This document shows positions 1-5,568 of a stretch of 9,129 nt of DNA, piece after piece; position 1 is the stretch's first letter, and the number at the start of each line of letters is the position of its first letter. The notes below the pieces were generated by a model. That model saw nothing but the letters and a program-made list of their open reading frames with translations. It ran no database searches and was not told the origin of the DNA. This stretch comes from Anaerolineae bacterium. Lineage in GTDB: Bacteria > Chloroflexota > Anaerolineae > JACIWP01. The stretch covers positions 2,382-11,510 of the forward strand of contig JACIWP010000084.1 of NCBI GenBank assembly GCA_014360855.1, given 5' to 3'. A program made the translations under genes and the position numbers.

Positions 1-378
1 GATGGGATAGCGGGAGATGACCTCCTTGCCCAGCATGTGCTCCAGCTCCTCCGGGGAGTTCGGCCGGTGCGTGCCCAGCGCGTTGATGAGGATGGTTTCC
101 CCTGCGCCGGCAGATTCGATCTCCTCCAGCAGGACCGGCAGGACGCGGTCATTGGGCATGGGGCGGGTGATGTCGCTGAAGACGACCGCCACGCGAGCGC
201 CGGCGGGGATGATCTCGCGCAGAGGCGGACAGCCGATCGGATGCCGCATAGCATCCAGCAGTGCCGTCCGCTCGTCTGGCAGGCCGGGCGTCTCCACCGG
301 CGTGATCACCTGCACCGGCACATCGTCCGGCAGGTCAATCTCCAGTTCTCCGCGCCCATAGGCGATTGCCACACGCAT
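1..378 (-). CDS. LarA-type nickel-dependent lactate racemase family protein, N-terminal part (runs off left edge)
   Basis: The 126 visible codons match the N-terminal domain of the LarA/DUF2088 family, which interconverts lactate enantiomers, or related 2-hydroxyacids, using a nickel-pincer nucleotide cofactor. Visible family features are the opening Y-G-R-G-x-L-x-I strand (residues 7-14), P-I-G-x-P-P-L-R-E (47-55), the S-D-I-T-R-P motif (68-73) and A-L-G-T-H-R-P (100-106); the His in this last motif is a catalytic position in the family. Members are usually a little over 400 residues, so about 70% of the protein, including the C-terminal domain, is missing. The ATG at 376-378 has a clear ribosome binding site (GGGAGG, about 7 nt upstream). 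It is the farthest-downstream leftward gene, separated from the isomerase-like gene by a 355-base gap with hairpins, so it probably has its own promoter. The family is sure; the substrate is not, since many relatives are not lactate racemases. Confidence 0.88.
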   Translation of the reverse strand, partial: MRVAIAYGRGELEIDLPDDVPVQVITPVETPGLPDERTALLDAMRHPIGCPPLREIIPAGARVAVVFSDITRPMPNDRVLPVLLEEIESAGAGETILINALGTHRPNSPEELEHMLGKEVISRYPI

Positions 379-490
379 AGTTTTCCTCCCGGCCTGAGGA
401 CACAGCCCACGGCCGTTGCGCTATCATTCAAGGTACTATTCTACAAGTTGGAGATAGTGTGCTCATGAGTCGAGTGACCCCATCCCCGAA

Positions 491-516
491 CCCCTTCCCC
501 GCCGGCGGGGAAGGGG
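491..516. repeat. Perfect 26-bp GC palindrome (REP-like)
   Basis: Positions 491-503 (CCCCTTCCCCGCC) are the exact reverse complement of 504-516, giving a 26-bp palindrome with no spacer, centred on GCCGGC. It resembles the CCCCTTCCCC/GGGGAAGGGG-type intergenic palindromes dispersed in many GC-rich genomes. A second palindrome with the same centre lies at 8978-9019. Confidence 0.8.
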
Positions 517-546
517 CCAGGGGGTAGGGGTGATACCCCTGGCCCC
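513..546. repeat. Inverted repeat overlapping the REP-like palindrome
   Basis: GGGGCCAGGGG (513-523) pairs perfectly with CCCCTGGCCCC (536-546) across 12 bases. Inside it, AGGGGT (526-531) pairs with ACCCCT (535-540) across GAT. The two pairings exclude each other, and the outer arm shares GGGG with the 491-516 palindrome. This overlapping set suggests a folded repeat element rather than a simple terminator. Confidence 0.6.
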
Positions 547-595
547 CTCTACTATAGGGGTCCAAGGGAGCTTTCACTGAAACTCATCTTCAAAC

Positions 596-617
596 CCTGG
601 CGCGATCGCGAGCCAGG
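596..617. repeat. Hairpin CCTGGC/GCCAGG with palindromic centre
   Basis: CCTGGC (596-601) pairs with GCCAGG (612-617). The interior contains the palindrome GCGATCGC (602-609), the same octamer as the cyanobacterial HIP1 element, but I see it only once here. Function unknown. Confidence 0.45.
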
Positions 618-657
618 CCCTTTCTCCCCCACTATTCTACCATGCTCTGCGGGAGAG

Positions 658-683
658 ACAAACAGGTGACACAAACAGGTGAC
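658..683. repeat. Two exact tandem copies of a 13-bp unit
   Basis: ACAAACAGGTGAC occurs at 658-670 and again at 671-683. The CAGGTGAC part occurs a third time at 694-701, inside the adjoining inverted repeat, and inverted (GTCACCTG) at 703-710. Confidence 0.85.
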
Positions 684-710
684 AGTCACCATACAGGTGA
701 CTGTCACCTG
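676..710 (-). terminator. 15-bp perfect inverted repeat after the isomerase-like gene; probable terminator or mobile-repeat end
   Basis: CAGGTGACAGTCACC (676-690) and GGTGACTGTCACCTG (696-710) are perfect reverse complements with a 5-base loop. Each arm is itself nearly palindromic (GGTGAC-N-GTCACC), so a large hairpin or two small ones can form. The element begins 23 bases past the stop of the leftward isomerase-like gene, where a transcription end is expected, and is followed on that strand by short T runs rather than a full T tract. Terminator function is therefore likely but not certain. Confidence 0.55.
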
Positions 711-733
711 AAGTGCCACCGGGAACGACTAAG

Positions 734-1660
734 CTACAGCTCCAGCCGGCTCCAGGCCTCGCGCCACACGCGCTTGGTATTCGCCAGGACCACCTCCGAA
801 AGCTCTCCCTTCATCGGCTTCACCTCAAAGGCCACGACGGGCAGGTCTCCCTTCGGATGTTCCTGGAGATACCCCACCTGGAACAGCGCTTTCAGGAAAG
901 CTGTCAGCTCAGGAACATCGTTCTCGCCGTCGGGGATGCCGAAGCGCGGATGCTGGTCGCCGTAGGAAGGATGGTTCGGGTTGCGCAGTTGGCAGTTGCC
1001 CACGTGCACGTGCACCAGGTGCGGCTTCAGGATGGACAGCCCTTCCAGCGCGTCCTCGCGGAGCTGAGGGACGTGGCTCAAGTCATACATCAGGCCGAAG
1101 TTGTCGTACTGCGCTTTCACCCGCTCGGCATAGCGCGCCGCCAACCGCGCCGGCCCAATCAGAGCGCGCTTCTCCACGTCATAATCGAAGGTCTCGCAGA
1201 TCAGGAACACGCCCTTGCGTTTGCCGTACTCGCACAGCTCCAGCGTGGAATCCACCAACAGGTCCAGGGCGCGCTCGCGCTGGGCCTCGCCGGGGTCCTT
1301 GCCGCTCAAGAACGCCACCCGCCCGATGCCCAGCTCGACCGCTTCATCAATGGCCGCCCTCATCAGGTCCACCGCTTTGCTCCGTTCCGCCTCCTCGGGA
1401 TGGTTCAGGTCCAGCTTGTTCGTGAGGAGCATGGGCTGGGCGCCGAAGCCCAGGGCCATGTGCGAGGCGGCGAGGATGCCGGCCGCCTGCCGGCGCGCCT
1501 CCGGGTCCGCGATATGGGTGATCTCCATGGCGCCGAAGAAGTCATCCGCGGCGATTTTCGTGATGGTCTCCACCACCGACCCCTCCCCGCGCATCACTTC
1601 GGGGAATATCATGAACTGCACGATGCCCACCTTGCAAATGCCATCCCAGCCCCTGTCCAT
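734..1660 (-). CDS. Sugar-phosphate isomerase/epimerase-like TIM-barrel protein (xylose isomerase-like, AP endonuclease 2 superfamily)
   Basis: This 308-residue cytoplasmic protein has the xylose-isomerase-like TIM barrel (PF01261 type), which uses a divalent metal to isomerise or epimerise sugars and related compounds. Acidic and His residues sit at the expected strand ends: C-E-T-F-D (155-159), M-Y-D-L-S-H (191-196), V-H-V-H-V-G-N (216-222), D-Q-H-P-R-F-G (235-241) and A-F-E-V-K-P (277-282); Glu156, Asp193, one His of 217/219 and Glu279 are plausible metal ligands. Length is normal. I chose the ATG at 1658-1660 because AGGAGG lies 6 nt upstream; an in-frame start at 1699 would add 13 non-family residues and has no comparable site. 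It follows the cyclophilin-like gene by 35 nt and is probably the last gene of that operon. The substrate cannot be read from the sequence. Confidence 0.85.
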   Translation of the reverse strand: MDRGWDGICKVGIVQFMIFPEVMRGEGSVVETITKIAADDFFGAMEITHIADPEARRQAAGILAASHMALGFGAQPMLLTNKLDLNHPEEAERSKAVDLMRAAIDEAVELGIGRVAFLSGKDPGEAQRERALDLLVDSTLELCEYGKRKGVFLICETFDYDVEKRALIGPARLAARYAERVKAQYDNFGLMYDLSHVPQLREDALEGLSILKPHLVHVHVGNCQLRNPNHPSYGDQHPRFGIPDGENDVPELTAFLKALFQVGYLQEHPKGDLPVVAFEVKPMKGELSEVVLANTKRVWREAWSRLEL

Positions 1661-1695
1661 GGCGTCCTCCTGTGAAAATATTGTCCCCGTGCCTG

Positions 1696-2079
1696 TCAAG
1701 ACCGTTCTTCCAGGCGTTCCACCCGCACGCTGACACTGCCGCGCAGTTTGCGGAACACGGTCGGGTCATCCACGATGCGGCCGAAGACGTTGACCGGGCT
1801 GGCCGGCCGGATCTCGTTCCCCAGGCTGGCCGGCGTCGGCCCATAGAAGATGCAGAAGGCGTTCCCCGGCGGCCAGTATCCCAGATCGCCCAGCTCGACC
1901 ACTTCCTTCGCGTCCCTGGCCTGCGGCAGATGTACGGGGATGGAGAAGTAGATTTCATCGCCCCAGGTGCTCCCCCTTGCCTCCAGCGGCAGGGCGTTCC
2001 AGATCGCATCGGCGGTCGGGGAATCGTTCAGCTCGGCGGTCACGCTGATGCCGCCGGCAGTGATCCTGATCTTGCGCAT
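1696..2079 (-). CDS. Cyclophilin-like fold protein, TM1367 family (PF04126)
   Basis: This 127-residue protein matches the small cyclophilin-like family typified by Thermotoga TM1367. Visible signatures are T-W-G-D-E-I-Y-F-S-I-P-V (38-49), V-E-L-G-D-L-G-Y-W-P-P-G-N-A-F (61-75), F-Y-G-P-T-P (78-83) and S-P-V-N-V-F-G-R-I (94-102). The family has a cyclophilin-type beta barrel, but its biochemical role is not established and peptidyl-prolyl isomerase activity should not be assumed. The ATG at 2077-2079 follows GGAGG by 5 nt. It lies 50 nt after the PrsW-type gene and 35 nt before the isomerase-like gene, all leftward. There is no signal peptide, so it should be cytoplasmic. The family call is firm; function unknown. 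Confidence 0.9.
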   Translation of the reverse strand: MRKIRITAGGISVTAELNDSPTADAIWNALPLEARGSTWGDEIYFSIPVHLPQARDAKEVVELGDLGYWPPGNAFCIFYGPTPASLGNEIRPASPVNVFGRIVDDPTVFRKLRGSVSVRVERLEERS

Positions 2080-2129
2080 CGCATCCTCCTTTCGTTCAGC
2101 ATACCGTATACCGAATTTACCGGGGAATG

Positions 2130-3158
2130 TTACCCCAAATCGGTGGAACAGGCAAACGCATCCTGCAGGGCGATCAGCTCCTGGCGCAGGCGGGCAATCG
2201 CTTCCTCCAGCTTCGGCGAGCGGTCGCCGGCGCGGTACTGCGCCTTCTTAAAGGCCAGCTCCGTCGCCAGCCGGCGCAGTTCGACCATCTTGCTGACCCG
2301 GATGCCGGCCACGCAGGCCAGCTTGCCCATGCGCCGGGCCACGCCGGCCCGCCGGCGGATGAGCATGGCATATCCTTCCTCGTTCAGGCTGACCCCGATC
2401 TCATCCTTCAGCTCTTCGGCGATCCAGCGTTTCTCCTGGCTCAGCGCCAGCACCACAATCACCGCCACCAGGAGGATACCGGCCGTATTATTGGCCAGGC
2501 TCAGGACCAGCGCGACTGGGACGGCCTGCACCAGGGTGGCGCCGAAATTATGCACGGCGTGGAAAGCGATGGCGCCGGCTAATGCGGCCAGCACGACCAG
2601 CCGGCCGGCGGCCCGGTTCGGTGCATTGCGGGCATAGCCAAAGCCGGCGCCGGTGATGGCGGTGAACACGGCGTGGGTGAACCCGAAGATCCCCACCCGC
2701 AAAACCGCCGTGATCGCCAAGGAGGAGAAACCGCCCTCCCCAAAGCTTCCCAGCAGGTAAAAGAAGTGCTCGGTCATGGCGAAGCCAAAGCCGATGAGCG
2801 CGCCGTAAATGACGCCGTCCAGCACGTCATCGAACTCCGCCCGGAACAGCGTCAGCAGGCCCCACAGCGCCAGCGCCTTGACCACTTCCTCCACCACCGG
2901 CGCGATCAGGCTGGCCTCCACGAAAGCGGTCAGGAGCGTCGTGCCGGCTAACTGCCACGACAGGCCGAGGACAAACTCAAAGATGAGGGAGATGATGACT
3001 GCCGGCATGGCACCCCACAGGAAGGCCGCCGCCAGCAGCCAGGCCGGCTCCTTCTCGTAGCGGTCCAGCCAGCGAATCAGCAGGATGTACAGGAAGGTCG
3101 GTACTGCCGCCGCCAGAAAGGCCGCGATAGCCGCCGCCAGCCACTGGGCACTGTCCAT
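2130..3158 (-). CDS. PrsW-family intramembrane metalloprotease (PF13367)
   Basis: This 342-residue membrane protein belongs to the PrsW/M82 group, which cleaves membrane substrates such as anti-sigma factors within or next to the bilayer. About eight hydrophobic segments fill residues 5-240. Family motifs in order are A-P-V-V-E-E-V-V-K-A-L (86-96, the E-E-x-x-K motif), G-F-A-M-T-E-H-F-F-Y (125-134), F-T-H-A-V-F-T-A-I-T-G (160-170) and F-H-A-V-H-N-F (199-205). In the second motif, the Asn usual after Glu is His (131). After the membrane domain comes a basic, probably cytoplasmic tail (241-342) with coiled-coil-like heptads at about 287-335; the original PrsW is shorter. The start ATG (3156-3158) lies 3 nt past the stop of the DUF362 gene, with AAGGGGGT inside that gene's end, so translation is probably coupled. 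No anti-sigma factor or other substrate is encoded nearby. Confidence 0.88.
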   Translation of the reverse strand: MDSAQWLAAAIAAFLAAAVPTFLYILLIRWLDRYEKEPAWLLAAAFLWGAMPAVIISLIFEFVLGLSWQLAGTTLLTAFVEASLIAPVVEEVVKALALWGLLTLFRAEFDDVLDGVIYGALIGFGFAMTEHFFYLLGSFGEGGFSSLAITAVLRVGIFGFTHAVFTAITGAGFGYARNAPNRAAGRLVVLAALAGAIAFHAVHNFGATLVQAVPVALVLSLANNTAGILLVAVIVVLALSQEKRWIAEELKDEIGVSLNEEGYAMLIRRRAGVARRMGKLACVAGIRVSKMVELRRLATELAFKKAQYRAGDRSPKLEEAIARLRQELIALQDAFACSTDLG

Positions 3159-3161
3159 GGT

Positions 3162-4388
3162 TCAGACCCCCTTCCCCTTTTGCCGCCGGCGGTGTACATA
3201 CGTCGCCAGGGTCAGCAGTAGTACCGAGGCCAGGCCGCCGGCGGCCAGCGCCGCCGTGCGGGTGTCCATGCCGGGCATGGTCACTTCGCCACTGCCGTAG
3301 GACTGGAAGAGCCGGCCCCACTTGGTCTGCAGGGCCGCTTCCACCCTGGGCCGGCCTACCCGTGGGTACCAGTAGACGTCGTAATACAGTTTGGAAGCGA
3401 AAAAGGACCACGGCGCCAGCGGCGTGCGGAGCAGTAGCCCCTCGAGCGGCTTGAGCGGTCCCTGATAGATGACCTTCTGGCCGCGGCTGGCCAGGGTATC
3501 CTCCAGCACAAAGCCCCAGTCCTCCCCCGAGATATCATATCCTACCACCTCGATGTCGCGGGGGTCGCCCACCCCCAATCCCATTTCATGGGCGATGCGG
3601 ATGAAGGGGATGGACATGGGGTCGAAGCCCTGGAGCTTGGCGGATATGGCATCGATCGCCACCTGGTCGGCAGAGGCGAGGATGATATCTTTCTCGTGCC
3701 AGCGCATGGCGCGGGGGCCGGCCCCGTCGCCGGCGAACGTCCCATCCATGACAGCGAAGAGGCCGGCATGAATCTCTTGCTGGATGGAAAGCAGGTCCAC
3801 CAGCGTCTCGTGAATGACCCCATGGGTCCAGTGTCGTTTCTCGCCCAGCAGGCCGCCGAAGGCGTTCTTCATCGCCCCGCTGATGGTGGTGAAGACGTGG
3901 GTTTTCACCGTGGGCAGATGAATCATATTGCGGCCGATGAACAGCTCCGGGATATAGATGCCCTCGGGGAAGATTTTGTCCAGCACCAGCATGGGCGATT
4001 TAGGGGTGTAGTGCACCCAGGCGACGTGCGGTTCGTACAGGTGCACGTTGCGGACGCCATAGGCGTCAATAATGTCCTTGTGTTTGTTATTGCGCTCGCC
4101 AATATAGGCGTCCACCACTGCGGTGCGGTTATGGGCGGCGATGAGGCCGGCGTATCCGTCGGCCAGCAGGGTGCGGATCACCCCTTCCAACTGCCAGGGC
4201 GCGGTGGAACAGGCCGGGTACCAGGTCTGCCAGGAGATGTTGACCTTGAGGATGGTCTCTGCGTCTTTGGGCAGGGCTTCCTCGTAGCCGGCCAGACGCA
4301 TCAGGCGCGCGTAATCCTCTAGCACTGTCTGCGGCGAAGTTTTCAGCACCGCCACCTTGCCCCGACCGGGGAAGTTCTTCGGTATCAA
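3162..4388 (-). CDS. DUF362 family protein with C-terminal membrane anchor
   Basis: The 408-residue product matches the DUF362 domain (PF04015, COG2006), often found in iron-sulfur or redox proteins but without one established reaction. Visible family motifs are K-V-N-I-S-W (48-53), C-S-T-A-P (60-64), I-H-L-P-T-V-K-T-H (156-164), S-G-A-M-K-N (170-175), M-D-G-T-F-A-G-D-G-A-G-P (214-225) and A-D-Q-V-A-I-D (240-246). No ferredoxin-type Cys cluster is present. A single hydrophobic helix (about 378-397) followed by an Arg/Lys-rich tail implies a C-terminal anchor with the tail in the cytoplasm. I start it at the TTG at 4386-4388, which has GGGAGGG 7 nt upstream. The in-frame extension to 4553 adds 55 non-family, Cys/Arg-rich residues and would run through a good promoter (4435-4464), so it is probably noncoding. 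First gene of the leftward operon, 3 nt before the PrsW gene. Confidence 0.82.
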   Translation of the reverse strand: MIPKNFPGRGKVAVLKTSPQTVLEDYARLMRLAGYEEALPKDAETILKVNISWQTWYPACSTAPWQLEGVIRTLLADGYAGLIAAHNRTAVVDAYIGERNNKHKDIIDAYGVRNVHLYEPHVAWVHYTPKSPMLVLDKIFPEGIYIPELFIGRNMIHLPTVKTHVFTTISGAMKNAFGGLLGEKRHWTHGVIHETLVDLLSIQQEIHAGLFAVMDGTFAGDGAGPRAMRWHEKDIILASADQVAIDAISAKLQGFDPMSIPFIRIAHEMGLGVGDPRDIEVVGYDISGEDWGFVLEDTLASRGQKVIYQGPLKPLEGLLLRTPLAPWSFFASKLYYDVYWYPRVGRPRVEAALQTKWGRLFQSYGSGEVTMPGMDTRTAALAAGGLASVLLLTLATYVHRRRQKGKGV

Positions 4389-4434
4389 CGTTTTCCCTCC
4401 CTGTCGGCTGTGCCGCCGGCGCTTCTGCCTCCAA

Positions 4435-4464
4435 AGTATACCCGCGCTGTACAGGTTTTGGCAA
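4435..4464 (-). promoter_or_regulatory. Sigma70-type promoter for the leftward DUF362 operon
   Basis: On the minus strand, TTGCCA (4459-4464) and TATACT (4435-4440) are separated by 18 bases. A transcript would start near 4428, giving a leader of about 40 nt before the TTG start at 4388. This supports that start over the longer in-frame reading. Confidence 0.68.
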
Positions 4465-4571
4465 GCGGCCCTGCGAAGTGGGTACTGGGGAGCGCATATA
4501 CACCTTGACAAAGCAATTGCCAGATGGGCGGAAAATCGCGATACCATCTGCAAACTTGTCCCCTCGCATTA

Positions 4572-4599
4572 TTGACAAATTTGGTTAATTAATTATAAT
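4572..4599 (+). promoter_or_regulatory. Consensus sigma70 promoter for the FTR1 gene
   Basis: TTGACA (4572-4577) and TATAAT (4594-4599) are both perfect consensus hexamers with a 16-base spacer in a locally AT-rich stretch. The predicted start near 4606 leaves a leader of about 65 nt before the ATG at 4673. Confidence 0.82.
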
Positions 4600-4606
4600 C
4601 GTAATC
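4588..4606. promoter_or_regulatory. Possible weak Fur-like operator over the FTR1 -10 region
   Basis: Read on the minus strand, this 19-base stretch agrees with the classical Fur box (GATAATGATAATCATTATC) at 13 of 19 positions by my hand alignment. It covers the -10 box of an iron permease promoter, the right place for iron-dependent repression. AT-rich DNA gives many such partial matches, so this is a suggestion only. Confidence 0.25.
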
Positions 4607-4672
4607 AGGTTGGCATTGGTAAGTCCGCTACAGCAAGTCATTACACATAACCAACTGAATTTAGGGGGGACC

Positions 4673-5500
4673 ATGATTGCGGCACTGCTGATTACTCTGC
4701 GCGAAGGGCTGGAGGCGGTTCTGATTGTGGGCATCGTGCTGAGCCTACTGTACCGTTTGGGGGCCAGAGATCGTGCTTTGGCGGTATGGGGCGGCACGGC
4801 GGCGGCTGTACTGGTCAGCGTAATTGCCGGCACCGCCCTTTTGATCCTTGGCTGGAGGCTAGAGGGCACTGCTGAAGAAATTTTCGAGGGCACTATCATG
4901 CTAATAGCGGCCGGATTGCTGACATGGATGATTTTCTGGATGCAGGGTCAAGGTTCGAAACTGCAACAGCATCTTGAGGAGGAGACTCGCATAGCGGCCC
5001 GGCACAACGGATGGTGGGGACTATTTGTATTGGCATTCATAGCAGTGGTGCGTGAGGGCATTGAGACCGCACTGTTCCTGACAGCGGCGGCATTTCAGGC
5101 CGACGGCCAGCAGGTAATCTTGGGAGGATTGCTCGGATTAGGAATTGCGATTGGGATCGGATGGTTGCTGTTTTCCGCCGGCAGGCGCATCAGCATTCGC
5201 CTCTTCTTCCAAGTGACCGGCATCCTGCTTCTTCTCGTAGCCGCAGGTCTGTTAGCGCATGGTGTCCATGAACTGCAGGAAGCCGGCCTTCTGCCGACCT
5301 TCATAGACACCCTCTGGAATATTAACCCAATATTGGATGAAAATGGCCCGCTCGGCTCTTTCCTGAAGGCCCTCTTCGGATATAACGGCAACCCATCATT
5401 GCTGGAGGTCATCGTATATACTCTATACCTTCTGGTCGTTGGGTATCGCGCCATCCGCGCTTGGGGTATTGAACCTGTGCGCAGTGCCCGCCGGATTTGA
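4673..5500 (+). CDS. FTR1-family iron permease
   Basis: This 275-residue polytopic membrane protein belongs to the FTR1/EfeU family, which imports iron across the cytoplasmic membrane. The two diagnostic R-E-G-x-E motifs are present: R-E-G-L-E at 10-14 and R-E-G-I-E at 127-131. About seven hydrophobic helices follow the family pattern, and H-G-V-H-E (196-200) is a further polar motif inside the membrane region. Length is normal. The ATG at 4673 has GGGGGGA just upstream and puts the first motif at the expected N-terminal position; an earlier in-frame TTG at 4610 overlaps the leader and is unlikely. No EfeO, EfeB or ferroxidase partner lies beside it. Its codons are visibly less GC-rich than the neighbours, and GCCGGC is rare here, which may mean separate ancestry. 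Its stop codon overlaps the -35 box of the next promoter. Confidence 0.93.
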   Translation: MIAALLITLREGLEAVLIVGIVLSLLYRLGARDRALAVWGGTAAAVLVSVIAGTALLILGWRLEGTAEEIFEGTIMLIAAGLLTWMIFWMQGQGSKLQQHLEEETRIAARHNGWWGLFVLAFIAVVREGIETALFLTAAAFQADGQQVILGGLLGLGIAIGIGWLLFSAGRRISIRLFFQVTGILLLLVAAGLLAHGVHELQEAGLLPTFIDTLWNINPILDENGPLGSFLKALFGYNGNPSLLEVIVYTLYLLVVGYRAIRAWGIEPVRSARRI

Positions 5501-5525
5501 CAATCCAGCCCCTCCCCGGTATAAT
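5497..5525 (+). promoter_or_regulatory. Consensus sigma70 promoter for the selenoprotein-fmdB unit
   Basis: TTGACA (5497-5502) and TATAAT (5520-5525) are perfect consensus hexamers with the ideal 17-base spacer. The -35 box overlaps the FTR1 stop codon (5498-5500). A start near 5532 leaves about 37 nt of leader before the ATG at 5569. This signal is strong evidence that the gene at 5569 is real and expressed. Confidence 0.85.
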
Positions 5526-5534
5526 AGTATGCGC

Positions 5535-5549
5535 TACCCTGGTAGGGTA
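5535..5549 (+). promoter_or_regulatory. Inverted repeat just downstream of the transcription start; possible operator or leader hairpin
   Basis: TACCCT (5535-5540) pairs perfectly with AGGGTA (5544-5549) across GGT. It begins within a few bases of the predicted transcription start, so it could be a repressor site or a small leader hairpin. It ends 5 bases before the AAGGAGG ribosome binding site (5555-5562 region). Confidence 0.4.
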
Positions 5550-5568
5550 TATGACAAGGAGGCACAGC

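Larger units (their letters stand above)
379..733. other. Intergenic region with GC-rich palindromes and tandem repeats
   Basis: I find no convincing gene in this 355-base gap. It holds, left to right, the leader of the LarA-type gene (AT-richer, about 420-475), a REP-like palindromic element (about 480-560), a hairpin with a CGCGATCGCG centre (596-617), a tandem 13-bp repeat (658-683) and the inverted repeat that probably ends the isomerase-like transcript (676-710). Short open frames starting near 642 and 713 read through these repeats and the neighbouring gene in the wrong frame and are not genes. Confidence 0.7.

Noticed and set aside
602..609. GCGATCGC octamer as a cyanobacterial HIP1 signature
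   Set aside because: Only one copy seen in 9 kb; HIP1 genomes would show many, and GCCGGC is the iterated word here.
642..965. Open frame reading through the CAGGTGAC repeats
   Set aside because: Repeat-encoded and overlapping the isomerase-like gene on the other strand; no family resemblance.
713..1675. Long rightward frame opposite the isomerase-like gene
   Set aside because: Mirror frame of GC-rich coding DNA; the leftward frame has clear TIM-barrel motifs and a ribosome binding site.
2118..2136. GGGG-N7-CCCC hairpin at the PrsW stop codon as a terminator
   Set aside because: Only four GC pairs, no T run, and the next gene follows closely, so the operon probably continues.
4505..4510. 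Another TTGACA as a second rightward promoter
   Set aside because: No acceptable -10 hexamer at 16-18 bases downstream.
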